A DNA stretch of 64,000 nt, taken from the NCBI GenBank assembly GCA_036571765.1, contig BROE01000016.1, positions 13,531,021 through 13,595,020 of the forward strand. Direction: 5' to 3'. Positions 49,877 through 62,850 of the stretch are shown in pieces. The translations under genes were made by a program, and so were the position numbers. The DNA comes from Plecoglossus altivelis (lineage: Eukaryota; Chordata; Actinopteri; Osmeriformes; Plecoglossidae). The notes below the pieces were generated by a model. That model ran no database searches. It was not told the origin of the DNA and was given only the letters and a program-made list of their open reading frames with translations. The first letter of the stretch is position 1; each line of letters begins with the position of its first letter.

Positions 49877-52800
49877 TATTTCTTATTATGATTTGAAATT
49901 CCAATTTAATTTCGTTTGATTTAATTATGTAAGTCACTTAAAGCTGGATAGTTCGCCCTCTCTCCACTAGGTGGTGTTATACACTACAAATTGGAGCCAC
50001 TATGGTAGGTTGTGCTGAGGATTTTTATTAGTTTCTTTTATCATATTTTGCTTTCCTTCTATATGTTTATTCCTCTCCTCCTGTTCCCTCTCAGACACCC
50101 AGCATGTTTCAGTGCATTATATTGGTTCACATGTTCTGAAAGTGACACTGAATCCTTTTGCGAAATACTATAATGTATATTGTATTTATTTAGCAGATAC
50201 TTTTATATAAAGTGATGGACAAAAGGAATACAGAGAGTAAAACAGAAAATTATTGATCAGAAGCAAAGTTTATAAATATTTCGATAAGTCAAGTTATTTG
50301 AAATCCACATAGCAAAATAACCATCTCTCAGCTACCAAGCATGACAAACAAAAAAGATACCACAGCCCAACATCATATAAATTAAACACAGTAGAGTCTT
50401 AACATCTCGATTAGAGCAGTTAGCTAGTTATGGCTTGGCCAACAAAATAACTTCAGTACATTCATATCAATTACAGTAGTGCATAGTACAGTCAAGCAAA
50501 TGCAAACTATTTTTAATTTGAAAAAGTCACCTAATCTGGGATTAGGGTTAGGGTTACCCTAGGCAAGGCTAAGGCTAACAATAAATCACAATCTAAAGTT
50601 ATTCCAATATCATGATATTCAATTTATGATATCACTAGTTAAATCTAAAGAATTGTGGCTGCTGATTGGTCACATGACATGGCAGCCAAATGAACACATT
50701 GCACCAATTTACATTGATATCAAGTGCCACAAATCCATTAAAACGCGTTCAAGATGATCAGAAATCAAGTAGGCCTACGTCAGTTTTTCCCATATGCAGG
50801 CCATGTCCATCCATTATTGAAAGATGTCATGGAGATATGTTCAATTAAAAAGTACCTAGTGTAATTCAAATGTAATTTTACCTAAACTGGACCGAGTCAT
50901 TGGTTTCACAGAGCTTTGTATTGTGTAAAGTAATCACACATTGCATCTTGCAGTCTGGAATAGAGAAATCAACTCCTTGCCTTTTTTTTCGTTTTTTTGT
51001 TTACAGTTTAATGACAGAAAAAAATAAACAATAATTCAAGCCATAAAATAAGAAAAATCCAGTATAAGAAAGGAGACAGAGAGCCATGAGTTAGGACCAC
51101 ATTGTTTCCCTGGCCAGCTGGTCCTCACTTCATAAATGAAAGATTACGCTCTCAGACGCTACATCACACCCACTGTTTTTCTCAGTCGTTCTTCTCCACC
51201 TTTGCAGCACCTACATTCCACATCAGGGATTTTCCCAATTACCCTCAGTCTCAGCATGGTGCCCTTACGCTGCATTCGTCAGTGTTGGACCGTGTGGTGT
51301 TGTGGCAGCTCTCCCCTCCCCCTGCTGCCTTGCGGCTGCCCTTGTTACTGCCTGTGACAGAAATGTCAATGTGCAGTTGACTGTTGAGACTGCTCTATCT
51401 CTGTCCTAAAGCCTCCTGTTGGTCCCAACAGACACATGCAGGACACACACACACACACTAAGAAAGCTGTGGTTGTTTAGCTTTCTACATTGCCCTCACC
51501 CCCATCTATTTAATGGTGTGAAAGCACACAAAGAGTAGTCTATGCACTGTTATTGCTGTAGCAAGTAGGAAAATTAGCAAAAAATCACAATCATCTGATC
51601 TAAAGTCAATGGCTCTTCCATGTGTTTTCAGTGTACTCTCTTAAACTAGGCATAGCTGTCACATTTCATTAGACTGGATAGGTTCCGGAATAGTAACTTA
51701 AGTAATCTAGCCTAAAATAGTCCTGACATTAGACGTGACATTTTATCATGACCCACATCATAGGCTTCTGCCTCCAGCATTAACAGATTACTGTGTAAAT
51801 GAGTGAATATCACTTACGTTGACTTCGGACAAGGTCCAAATCAAGGGGGAAAAATGCTCATGACTGTCCAGGGAAATAGCTATGACAAGGATTGACTAAG
51901 TGAAAGGCATAAATAGCAAGTTTGTTTTGGCTGAGGTCCTTTGAATGGCTCTTTGGCTCTACAGTAGGCTTCTAGGAAAGGGGACAGAAAAGGGGCCAGG
52001 CGCATACCCAAACATACACAGGGCTGTTACTGTAACATGTCTAGGTTGTATACATGTTGTAGAAATGTGTTCGTTCATGTGTGCGCTGAGGGGACATTCA
52101 GCCATTTGTCAGAGTTGCATCATGATTCATTTGAAGGCTGCCCTTTCCAGGCCCCAGATCCACAGGGTCATTCATTCATCTGATTTATTGAGCCTGAGAG
52201 ACACAGAGACACCTCCACTAATGAGACCTCCCTAATTGAAAAAGTCATTAAAATGTTTGTCACAGACCAGGTGCTTACTGTTTCCCTTGTTTTGCGCTCA
52301 GTTAGTTCAAACAAGATTTGAAGGGGGGGGGGAATGGTTATGCGCTAATTTCTTTCTTTAATGATAGGAAAACCCACCAAATGTGCTCCAGGTTGCTCAG
52401 TGTATGACAGAGCAGGAGATCATGCGACATCAATGCAGAGTGATTGGCTCCTGTAGCAGGGCCATATGTTACAGGCGCAAAGGCCTGCTCCTGTCCACTA
52501 TGTCATGGACACCAGACGCAAGGAACAGGAAGTAGATTGGTGAAGGAGAGGAAGACTCACCCATGTGTTTAGCTTGTAACCTGTCCAATAGTTCCCAGCA
52601 CACCTGTACAAAATCACTGTTTTGTGGCAAGGGGCAGTGAAAGAAAAGGACAGAATGAGAGCAGGGTAGAGTGGGTTGGCTGAGTACTGCACAAACCCCA
52701 TAAACACACACACACACAAACACACACTGAACATCTGTATTGATAGGTCTAACTCACTAAGTGGAGGAAAAGCTACAATTACCTCCCTTCACCAGCCCCA

Positions 52801-54424
52801 ACATACAGCATGCACAAACACACACAAACACACACACACCCACACACCAAAAGCAGTGTGTTCCCTGAGTTAAAACGTTGGGGTCTGGCAGTACTCTAGC
52901 CCCTCTCTATTTTTACTCTCAGGGGCTGGGGGTAGGAGGGATGTAGGGCCATTAAGATCAACAGTAATGAGAGTTAATGAGTCTGGCCTCTACACAAGGC
53001 AGGGAATAATCACATATCGTTCACTTCGCACTAGAGAGTGGACACACAAGCACACACTGACAGGAGAGGCATTCCTGAAACATATGTAATTTATTCTATT
53101 CCCCAGTTGCCCTAGGTTTTCGGCGCGAGCCCTCAAGTAGACAATGGTGAGACTTGGTATCTACACATGCTTTCAGGGACTGATTGACCATTGCCCTCAC
53201 AGGTTTGCTGCATTATGAAAAATGTCTGTCCGTCTTTGTTGACTGTGTTTTGTCATATTGACGTCGTGGAGGTTCCACAGACCTGCACTGTTGTAATTCC
53301 ATCTTTGTTTTTTGGAACATAGAGGTATGGACAGAGATGTAATCCTATAATAAGCTAATAATATAATTGACTTTGGCCCTACCATTATCCACCCCCTCCC
53401 CCACAACAGATTCCTTCTGACATTTATGAGTCAAACATCTATTTTGACACACTGACTCATATGCTTAAACAGCTATGTTTTTGTTGCTGGCTTCAGGGAT
53501 TTCAGCACACTCGACCAGTTAGAGTCAGTGATGACTGTGTCGATGTCATCTTCACCAGCATGTAGTGTGTGCTGGGACTGATTACCAAACAATCACAAAA
53601 TGTGGAACAACAGGAATGATTGCAACTGTTTTTTTATTCATTAGTATTTGGATCTATTGAAAGGTACATTCTGTAGAAAAGGACCACTGTCTATGGTAAA
53701 CAATTCACTTTGTATATTTTCTTCTCAATCTCGTCTCATGCTTTGGCCTTGACTTTCTCAAAAATATCACATTTACATGTTGCTAACTTTACGTTCCATG
53801 ACAAAAAAGGACAAGACAAGGAATGGCCTATCTACAGAACCTCACAGTCAATGATTTCTCAAACTCCTCAAACTGAAATTGAGTGTTCTTATGCCACAGA
53901 CAATCTCTAAATGTATAAAGTGTGTACCTTAACTTTCCCCAGCTTTCTCCAATGTGTCTCTAATGTGTCCAATGTGTGTGTAATCATTCAAATAGCATCT
54001 GTATCCTTATCATAATTGGGTTAATTTCAAGTTACTGACTGCTAGAAATCAAGCGAGAAACACATTTTTGTTGACTCTAATTGCTCACCTTCAGTATCTT
54101 AGGTGAGTGTTCGCTGAGTAACAAGCATAGTTATTTATGAGGTTTAAACCGCTTTCCTGAAGTCATCATTTGGTCTTCAACTGGAGCTAGATTTGTGGCT
54201 GACGAATAGTGACGTTGATTTTCTTTGACTTCTTGCAAAAGAGGTTTTAACCTCTAAATCATATCATTAGGATTGCGTCCACAAAGTCGAGTGCATTCCA
54301 GTGTTAGGTGCTGCTTGGTTTCTCCTGGCAGCCATCCTGTGTACCACTATTCTCAGACAGAACATCTTCAACACCAGCATTTACGTACAAAAGTACTCAG
54401 CTTTGAAAAATAAACAGACATATT
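49877..54424. other. Intergenic DNA between fbxo5 and vip
   Basis: No coding exon recognised. Short repeats occur: a telomere-like GGGTTAGGGTTA fragment near 50541, (AC)n runs near 51447 and 52704-52728, and a poly(G) run near 52323-52331. Confidence 0.55.
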
Positions 54425-54430
54425 TTTATT
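54425..54430 (-). terminator. Candidate poly(A) signal of vip
   Basis: TTTATT on +, AATAAA on -, about 410 bases after the vip stop codon. Confidence 0.45.
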
Positions 54431-54839
54431 TGGTGAGTGGCGTTACATCACTGGATTGCTCTAGGCAGGTTTATGCACAGATATAGCTTTGTTCTAAGTG
54501 GGTAAAAAGTGATTGTATGCATCAATATCTCTTCAATTGTGGTCCTCATCCCCTTGTGATCAAATCGTTCTGTGCAGAGCTATAACTAAGGAGTACTGAG
54601 GTCCCGCTAACAGCAGATTTATCCCAATCAGGTGAAGTCACTCATTATTTACTGCGGCCTGCATCATCAAGGGCTAAGTCTTTAGTTTGTGTCTTATATA
54701 CAATGTAAACATGTACTTGATAGATAACCACATTGGACTCTGTCATATGTCAGTTGCAGATGTCCTTTTTAATAGTGTTTGGAATGGCAGGTCAATGAAG
54801 ATGTCTGGTTTGAGGTTTGCGTACACACACTGCTCTCCC

Positions 54840-56193
54840 TCAAAGTGGCTGCAAAAGAATGAGAGGGAAGGCAGGTGGGGAGGACGAGATGGAGACAAAG
54901 AGAAAACACCGATCATTAAGTAGAAAGGACAGGTCTAATGATGATTTCCAACTTAACAATGAAAGAGGAGAAGCCTAACCTACCAACTGGAAATTTATAA
55001 GGTGATCTACATTGACGTCGTCGTAGCTCTCCTGAAACGTTGAGTCGTTCAAGGAGTCCTCCGGAACACTGGGAGGATCTTCTAGGCTGAAGAGAATAGA
55101 CAAGTGGTCTAAACAACGCACGAACAACAGCACACATGCCCTGACGCAAAAAGGCAAATTTACCACAAGCACACACATGCGCGCAAACCTTCTTTTCCCT
55201 GTGAGGACGGAGTTCAGGTATTTCTTCACCGCCATCTGTTTGCGAAAGCGGCTGTAGTTGTCTGTGAAGATCGCATCTGAGTGTCGCTTCACTGGGGCTT
55301 GGTCCTCCATCATATCGTCACTGAACACACATAGGTCAAACAAAAACCTTCTTAGGTCCAACCTTCCATCATGGACTGTGCATTCTTATTATGAATTGAT
55401 TTGAACACGCAAGAGCTATCTATACATTTATTGAAACTGCAACAAATATAACACAGACAATAACATTGATTACTCAAACCATGTCATGTCATACATGCAA
55501 TATAAAGAGCCTATTTGAAAGTATGATAAAATCAAGGTCTTCGGATATCAGACTTTATTGTAGGCCTAGTTGTAAAAAATGTTTTGACACTAAATAGCCA
55601 TTTAAATGGGATCTACGAGTAAACAACTTTTAAACACCAATCATCTACCGAAATCCACAATTCCCAAAGACTAGCGTCCGGCTGCTAGCCTACTGCTCAC
55701 CTGACTCGCTTCCCAATCAAAGATTCCAGATACCGTCGCGCTGATAACTGCCCAAGAAGTTTGCTGTATCCGCTTGTAAAGAGGCCGTCTGCGTGTCGCA
55801 TCGGTCTGGCAAGAAAAGGATCAAATTAGATTTGCATTCTATAAATCCCGCAAACACGATTTATAAAATCCTCATTCTTTGTCAGGTAAACGAAGCAACA
55901 AAAACGGAAGAGTACAGAAAAGAGCCCACCTTAAAAGCAACGTGTCACTTAATTCCATTAATTATTTTCATGAACACAGTTCTAATAACTTTAAACAAAG
56001 CTACATCAGTGCTAGAATAATGTTGTATTAGTTACTTTAAGAAGCAATGAAATGAAACGATGCAAACTATGTTGTCGGCTTCAATAGTCGTAGCCTACCT
56101 CGTAGATGCATACGGTAAACTCAGAGTCCGGGAATATAACACACTGCACAGGGCTATAAGGAGAAGAAGCTGGGGGCCGTTTCTTTGAACCAT
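54840..56193 (-). CDS. vip: Prepro-vasoactive intestinal peptide (PHI and VIP precursor)
   Basis: This secreted precursor is cleaved to PHI and VIP, neuropeptides acting on VPAC-type G-protein-coupled receptors. Exons on the minus strand: 56203-56099 (ATG at 56193), 55805-55701, 55320-55189, 55086-54984 and 54848-54840, joined in phase to 147 residues. Residues 1 to about 25 form a signal peptide (QLLLLIALCSVLYS). PHI occupies 36-62 (HADGLFTSGYSKLLGQL onward) and VIP 80-107 (HSDAIFTDNYSRFRKQM onward, ending NSVLT). Both are followed by Gly-Lys-Arg, the amidation and cleavage signal; VIP is preceded by PVKR. The tail ends NFQLPL with CCACTTTGA as a nine-base last coding segment. The exon coding the spacer between signal peptide and PHI in mammals is not seen. 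The VIP donor (AAG/GTTTGC) is weak. Confidence 0.93.
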
Positions 56194-56757
56194 CGCTTTG
56201 AACCTGCAAAAGAAGCATGGGAGTTTAGATGGCAATGTACAGTCTGAGCAATGACATATAGTCATTATTTGAATAATTGATATGAAACATGTAAAGTATC
56301 CCCTTGTGTACCTACTAAGAAAAGGGAAACCACAACTGAATGCTTTTTTAATGTATCGGAGTTTTGAGGGGAAAATTATTGATTGTTATAAAAGACGATT
56401 ATAGACTCTAAAAACAATCGTTTTCTGCACAATCTCGCAAGTTTTATTCTGTTGGTCAAATCCAGCGCTGAAGTAGGAATGTCACAACTATTCAAACAAA
56501 TGCGTAATTGCGCACGGTTTTTTACATGAGTTGGTCAGCACTTCGGCGCGTAACATCTGCATCAAAAAGATACTTGGAATATTCACACTCAATATCGTCT
56601 TGCTCTAACAATTTCGACAAGTTCGGCAAAAGCATTAATTTGGCGTTAACAAAACCATACCTATTGTCAAAAGTAGAAAGATCAAATATCTTGGAATATT
56701 CAAATAATCTGTATTGCTGATTACCTTTATCAAATAGTATTACAGGAAAGGTCTTAC

Positions 56758-56902
56758 ATGTGCTTTAGAAAATTGATCCGCTGGTCCTCTCTCTTTGGCG
56801 CTGTCCAGGGTTCTGAAACGCTTCTTTGCGCGGCCGTGAGTTCCCAGGCAGTTTCGGAACACAGTTGAAAATCTATCAGATGCTTCTCCACCGGTTAGTG
56901 TC
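56758..56902 (-). other. vip: Non-coding first exon of vip
   Basis: A donor (CACAT/GTAAGA) closes an exon at 56758 on the minus strand. Its start is set about 27 bases after the TATA box, near 56902. It would splice to the acceptor TTTTGCAG/GTTC at 56203, ten bases before the ATG. Confidence 0.5.
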
Positions 56903-56928
56903 TCTTCTGGACCCACAGCAGTCTCTCG

Positions 56929-56996
56929 TTTTATACATCTGACTACTTTTCATCAGGCAGGAGTGCAATCAGATTCGATCAGGGTCTTTACGTCAT
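56929..56996 (-). promoter_or_regulatory. vip core promoter: TATA box and cAMP-response element
   Basis: On the minus strand ATGACGTAA (56996-56988) resembles a CRE, followed about 55 bases later by TATAAAA (56935-56929). The mammalian VIP gene is a classic CREB target, so this layout fits. Function is inferred. Confidence 0.6.
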
Positions 56997-56999
56997 AAC

Positions 57000-58670
57000 A
57001 TCTCAACGGGATGGATGCGATCGTCATTGGCTTTTTGGCATGCTCAGTTTGAACTAACCCTATGGTAATATTAAGTTTTGCTCTAACAACAATGACTTAT
57101 TTCACATCATGGAGGCTGCTCTTGACTCATCTTACTTTCACCCAGTCACAATAGTTGGTGTTTAAGATTGGACTGGTACAAACAAAAGTTTAAAGGAGTA
57201 CAGGACAACCGAAGACAGAATATTATTCAGTATACTAAGGTCTACATATTCAAATATCAAGTCAATCAATTTTCAATTTTTTTGAACCTGATACTAAATT
57301 CCCTTTGAGTTTTTGCAATGTGAAGAGTATGCTTGCTACAGACACATATACAGATTAAATTGGGGAAACACATTTCAGTACCGCAACCACATTCCCACAT
57401 TCACGTGCATTACTCTGCTCCAGGTCTACTCCATATTTCTTCTCACCTCCCTTCTTCTCACTCATCACATACCAGAGGGATAATTCAACATGACAACACG
57501 CATAATCTTGGTTAAATGCATGGTTTACATAAATGTCAGATGTTTGGTCTAACATTTTATCCCTGCCTCCCATGTACTATGCACAAAGTATTAATCAGTC
57601 CCCATGTATTGTGTAGCATGTAACTAGTCCTTTACATCAGGTTATTCACTGGACCATAATTGTTCAACAAACCACCTCCAATGGACGTCTATAATCTTCA
57701 TCATTCGGATATTCTACAGTTGAACAGGCATGACCAGCATCCTTGGAGGACTGAGTTACACTCCGGATGAAATAAGGCCCAAGATAAAGTAAATTAAGTG
57801 GGAACCACTGGGAAAACACACTTATTTAATTGACAGTGTTGATATAAAACAGATGCTGAATCCTTTGTCCAGAAAGCGTTTGTGATCATTTGAGAGAATA
57901 TACACTTCCTATGGATAAATACATCCTATTGATACTTGTCAGTTTATGAGCAGTCTTTCGATTAGTAATTCCCAATAAGAAAGTCCATTACTTACTTCAT
58001 GAATGCATTACTGTAGACTACTATGTCAATATCATTGTACAAAAACATCATAAACCCATCCCCATATGGAATAAAGACAACCACCAACAGAAGACACCTG
58101 TTTACTTGGTGAGTTGTGTGCCAGGGAATCTATGGCTCCTTACAGGGTTTTGTGGATAGCTCAAACTCTTCCCTAAACAGGGGAGATGTGTTTGTTTCCA
58201 AATTGGCCTTGGCAGGTAGATGTAAGCTTGGGCCCAGAGCTATACGTTAGAGCGGTAGACTAATGTTGCAACCATACCACATCCATCCCCCCTATGAGTC
58301 ACCTCTAGGCAGTTTGCCAGTGAAACACACATTCACCACCCAGGGGATGACCCCCAGCATAATGATAATAGTATCAACTGGACTCTCTGGTCAGCGAATC
58401 AAGTTGAACTTTAATGTTGTGTGTATTAAAAACAGAATTAAATCCTATCCATCAAGCAATTGCATTCATAACACACAAACACTGGTTTGTTTTACCATCC
58501 TAAAGAGGACTTACAATTCATTTGCAAATCCTCTTCAATTGATGCCTGACCCCTAATCTTAATCTAGGCATTTTATGTAACTCTAAACATAACACTGTTT
58601 CTAACCTCAACTCCCTTCTCCACAAGGAACTTATTTTCTTATTTTATCTTTTTTTTTTACCAAGACCACA

Positions 58671-58704
<34 letters not shown>

Positions 58705-60357
58705 TATGAATGTGCACACACCGTATTGTACACATACACACAACTAATCCAATGGCACTGGCCCTCATTTTGGGCCCTAGAGAATTCCCTAATGTGGTTT
58801 TGGTCTGGTTTAAAAATCCTGCGACGGACAAATTAAACAACCAGCTCTTCATTGTATTGTAACTAATGCTGTAAAGTTATTTGTTTTTCAAGCCACAAGG
58901 AAGGCATTACATACAATAATATCCTTTCAGATCTTTATTAGAAATCCCTAAAGCAACGAACCCTTACCCACAAGGCTCTGGAGACCATGGGTCATCTGGA
59001 CCAATCACATTACAGTGTTGTCTCTGGTCTCGCTCCAAATGGCCCTTTCCTTGTATTCTCAAATGTTAAGAAGAGAAAATATACATTTAAGTTCTGGAAT
59101 TCACTCCTAAATTCAATCTTTAAATTCTGTCTGAAAATTCTTTTGTGTGTTTTGTGGGGTTGTCCATTGTTTACTTTGTAAAACAGATTGCTGATGAATT
59201 TCAAAGCCCTGTTGAATAGCCTTACACAGTAATGTATCTGATTATGCTGCTGGACAAGAGGAAAGGGAAGTTACTTTCAGAGAATCCGACAGGCGGGAGA
59301 GGCACGACTGAAATCCTTTCACATGTTAGGCAGATTGCTATTTCTTTCTTGTGATTGATATTCTTGTGTCCGCAAATCAAAAAACCTTATTTGAAATTTA
59401 AAACACCACGGCAAAGAAGAGGAAAGGCAGGTGCATGAGAGGGACGCATAATAGTTTCCAGACAATATACAAAAAACAATCAAATTCAATAAATGCAAAA
59501 AAATTCGAACCAATTTGTTATGGTACCAGGGGACATACATATATATTGGTGGAGAGCACAACCTAGTTTGGAAGAGATTCCCGGGGAATAGGTGAACATT
59601 TAGTCACCACTGAGTTCATATTGACCTGACACATCTGTTCCCTGTGACACCTGCAGTCGTGAGCATCACCAACAACAGATGAATCAATATATTCTGTCTC
59701 TGTACCATGGTATAAGCTCCAGTCGTTCCCTCCTGGCTGTTAAGAGGAAAGGAAGTGTGTAGATTTATATAATTTTCCAGCCTATCATTCATTACCAACA
59801 ACAATAAAATCACTACCTGTCAGTGTTAATGTGTTAATATTTTTCCTCTGTATACGTCATGCTGCCCTATTGAGTCTGTGATTGGTTAAAACAAGGAGGG
59901 CGTGAACCTCAAAGTACAGACAGGAACATGTCCGCGCACATTTGAAAAGCCTATTTTGCGATCTTTACATTAATGGGTTGAGCTAAGTTGAGTTAATGCT
60001 GATATTGGTAATCACCCGATAAATAAGTAAGGGTTAAACAAATAAAACCAAGGACTGCGAGACGATACAGACTATTCCTTATTATCAGGTTTGCGCCGGT
60101 CTCCTTCTGCTTATGCTAACGTTACCTAGCTATCTAGCTAATAAAGCTAACGTTTTAGCAAGGTGAGCTGACCATGCTGTGCCTGACAGATTTGAGAAGC
60201 TACTACTTGGTTTAACCATTGGCGATATATTGAGGCTTGGTGTTATGTTTTAGCTCGTGATGTATGTTCATCGGACATTTTGGTGTCAATACAAGAACAC
60301 GAGCTAGAGCTAACTAGCTGTAGCAAGCTTGCTGTAGGTTGAGTGTTTGCATCTCAA
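57000..60357. other. Intergenic DNA between vip and anapc1
   Basis: No coding exon recognised. It contains a (CA)n microsatellite at 58667-58704. A possible anapc1 non-coding first exon ends near 60358 with CTCAAG/GTACGC. Confidence 0.5.
58667..58704. repeat. (CA)n microsatellite
   Basis: About 17 CA units interrupted once by TA, in intergenic DNA. Confidence 0.9.
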
Positions 60358-60734
60358 GGTACGCATTGAATCAATTTCTGAAAACAGGAGGATAATAGGT
60401 AGGCTACAAACATTTAATGATAAGATGCATGCATGGCTGGACTGAAATGACCGGTCTTTGAATCACTACTGATCAACTATCGCGTCACATGGTCATAGGC
60501 TAGCTATCGTATCACAACTGGTTAAACCACTGGCAGTAGTACTGCTAGCATGAATAATCAAAACACACACACATCCAGCAACACGTGAGTGACAGTGAAA
60601 ACATCAGAGCTAGCCACAAGCCTGATCTTAAATACTAATAATACTTGAAACAACAGACTATAATTAAACCTAGTGAGGACCGCCTCTTTATTAACATTTC
60701 ACTTCTCCCCGTCTTGTCCTCTACACCAGAAATA

Positions 60735-60770
60735 ATGCTGATATCTGGAACTCATGTCGAACGTGTATGA
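60735..60770 (+). promoter_or_regulatory. Upstream ORF overlapping the anapc1 start
   Basis: ATG at 60735 opens an 11-codon frame (MLISGTHVERV, TGA at 60768-60770) in a different frame from the main ATG at 60754. The leader exon would begin at about 60730 after CTCTACACCAG, so both starts lie in the same exon. Confidence 0.5.
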
Positions 60771-62819
60771 AGAGAGAGCCACAATGATAGCCGCAGGGGA
60801 ATTGCAGTCGTATGTCCCGTTTGGCCGTGAGCACTGCAAGAACCACCCGAACGCTGTGAACCTACAGCTTCGCCAGCTGCAGCCAGCTTCTGAGCTCTGG
60901 TCGTCAGATGGGGCCGCTGGCCTGGTGGGCTCTCTCCAGGAGGTCACCCTACAGGAGAATGAGAGGGTAAAATTACCAGTTAAAACTCAACCTCCCAATA
61001 TTATTACGTACATTTCTTACTCATTCCATTCCATGAATCGTAAACGTGAATGGTGTCCTCATTGTTATTCTGGTGGTCTCTGTTCTGCAGGAATGTTGGC
61101 AGTTGAGGAAGGGTTGTGTTGGAGACAGTGGTGATGTTGATTATGAGGAGGAGCTGTATACAGCAGGGAACATGGTGATCTGGAGTCAGGGCAGTAGGAA
61201 TCAGGCTTCCAGTGTATACAAGGCCTTCACAGTGGACAGCCTGGTGCAACAGGTAGGCCTGCTAAACCCAGAGTGCGCTTGCCATGTTGTCAACACATTA
61301 TAGTCGGTGAGAAAGACTGTTGTATTCAGGGATTATCCATTAATCTATTTGAAATGTATTTTAAATAGGCCTTATGGTGCAACTTTGGTGTTCCACAAAA
61401 GAATAAGGGCGGTAAGTATGGAGCACATCCTTGAACATACTAGCTTTTCTGGGATCAGAGTTTAGCCTTGATGTTGTTAAGTGGCATTCTGTCTTTACTG
61501 TGCACTTTATTATGGAACTAGAGGTTGACCCGTGGGTCAATCTGGACCATCAAGGCTAATTTACTGACTGACTTTCTTCAGGAGTTTTCAAATTGGGCAC
61601 TATCATACTATTGGTGATGTAAACATACTAAATGTGTCCCTCTTCTCCTCATGTACAGCGCATGAAGTTGAGGAGCAGACCGTGTGCATTGTCCAGAGCA
61701 CATGTGTCAACGTCCACAGCGTGTCTGGAAAGGACTTCATCTCCCCCTTGCCCTTTCAAGTGAGAATTTGGCCTTCCTGTTTGTCTGCTTGCTCATTTGT
61801 TGGTCTTTGTGGATGACTGACATTGGGGGAGGGAGGGCTGCTTATGTAGAGGGCAATTACTGTAGTTTTACACAGTCATTTACATTGTGATATTCCCCAG
61901 GTTCTGCCTATTGTCTCCATAAGCAGTTATAATGGATGATTTGGCTTGCTGACAGCTGACAAGAGGCTGTTGCATAGAAAAACACCATTAGTCTGGATGT
62001 GAATTACCCCTGGCGAGAGTGTGTGTACATGTCTAGTGTGCGTATTTGTGCCAAGCGTGTGCTGTTATTTTTATCTACACTGACTAGTCATAATTAAGTA
62101 AGGTTTGTTTACCTGGCCAGTTGCGGGAACCCCTTGAGTATGTTGTCGTTGAGAGGAAATCAGGTTTCTGTTGTTTCCAGGTCTCCACGCTGTGGCCCAC
62201 TAAGTTTGGACTGCTGCTGGAACGCAAGAACCCTGCATCTGACGCACCTCTGAGCCCTCTGAGGTGCGTACATGGACGCACGCGCGTGCGCGCACGCATG
62301 CACACGCGTACGTCTGATTGGCATCTGTAATGTACTTAGGGCACAATGACTGTTTGTGTGTCTCAGGGAGCCTCTACCTACGGTGTTCAGCATGCTGCAC
62401 CCTCTGGATGAGATCTCTCCGGTCATATGCCGACCCTCAGGTGAGTCACCAGCACTCGTGCCAACCACTTCTGACCGTTCTTTCCATTGAGTTTAGTTTT
62501 GTTGTTGTTGTAAGTTTCAACATGTTGGATGCTAACGTGTCCTACGTGGATAGCTGTGCCTTACAGGGTGTGTTGGTCATCGGTCATCATCATGCAGTGG
62601 GATGCCTGGATGTTCTGTTCCGTCGATCTTAATCACTGCCTTGTTAGTGCTGGTTAAGAAGGAGGCTCATTAGTGGCTCATCTCCTGTTCTCCTGTGTGC
62701 GTGCGTGTCTGTGTATGTGCGTGCGTGTCTGCGTGTGTGTGCGCGTGTGCGTGCGTGTGTGTGTGCATGTCTGTGTGTGTGCATGTCTGTATGTGCGCAT
62801 GTCTGTGTGTGTGCATGTC

Positions 62820-62850
<31 letters not shown>

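Noticed and set aside
61004..61303. Frame extending anapc1 exon 1 into the intron
   Set aside because: A donor at 60967 and an acceptor at 61090 restore the conserved reading ENERECWQLRKG; the extension is intronic.
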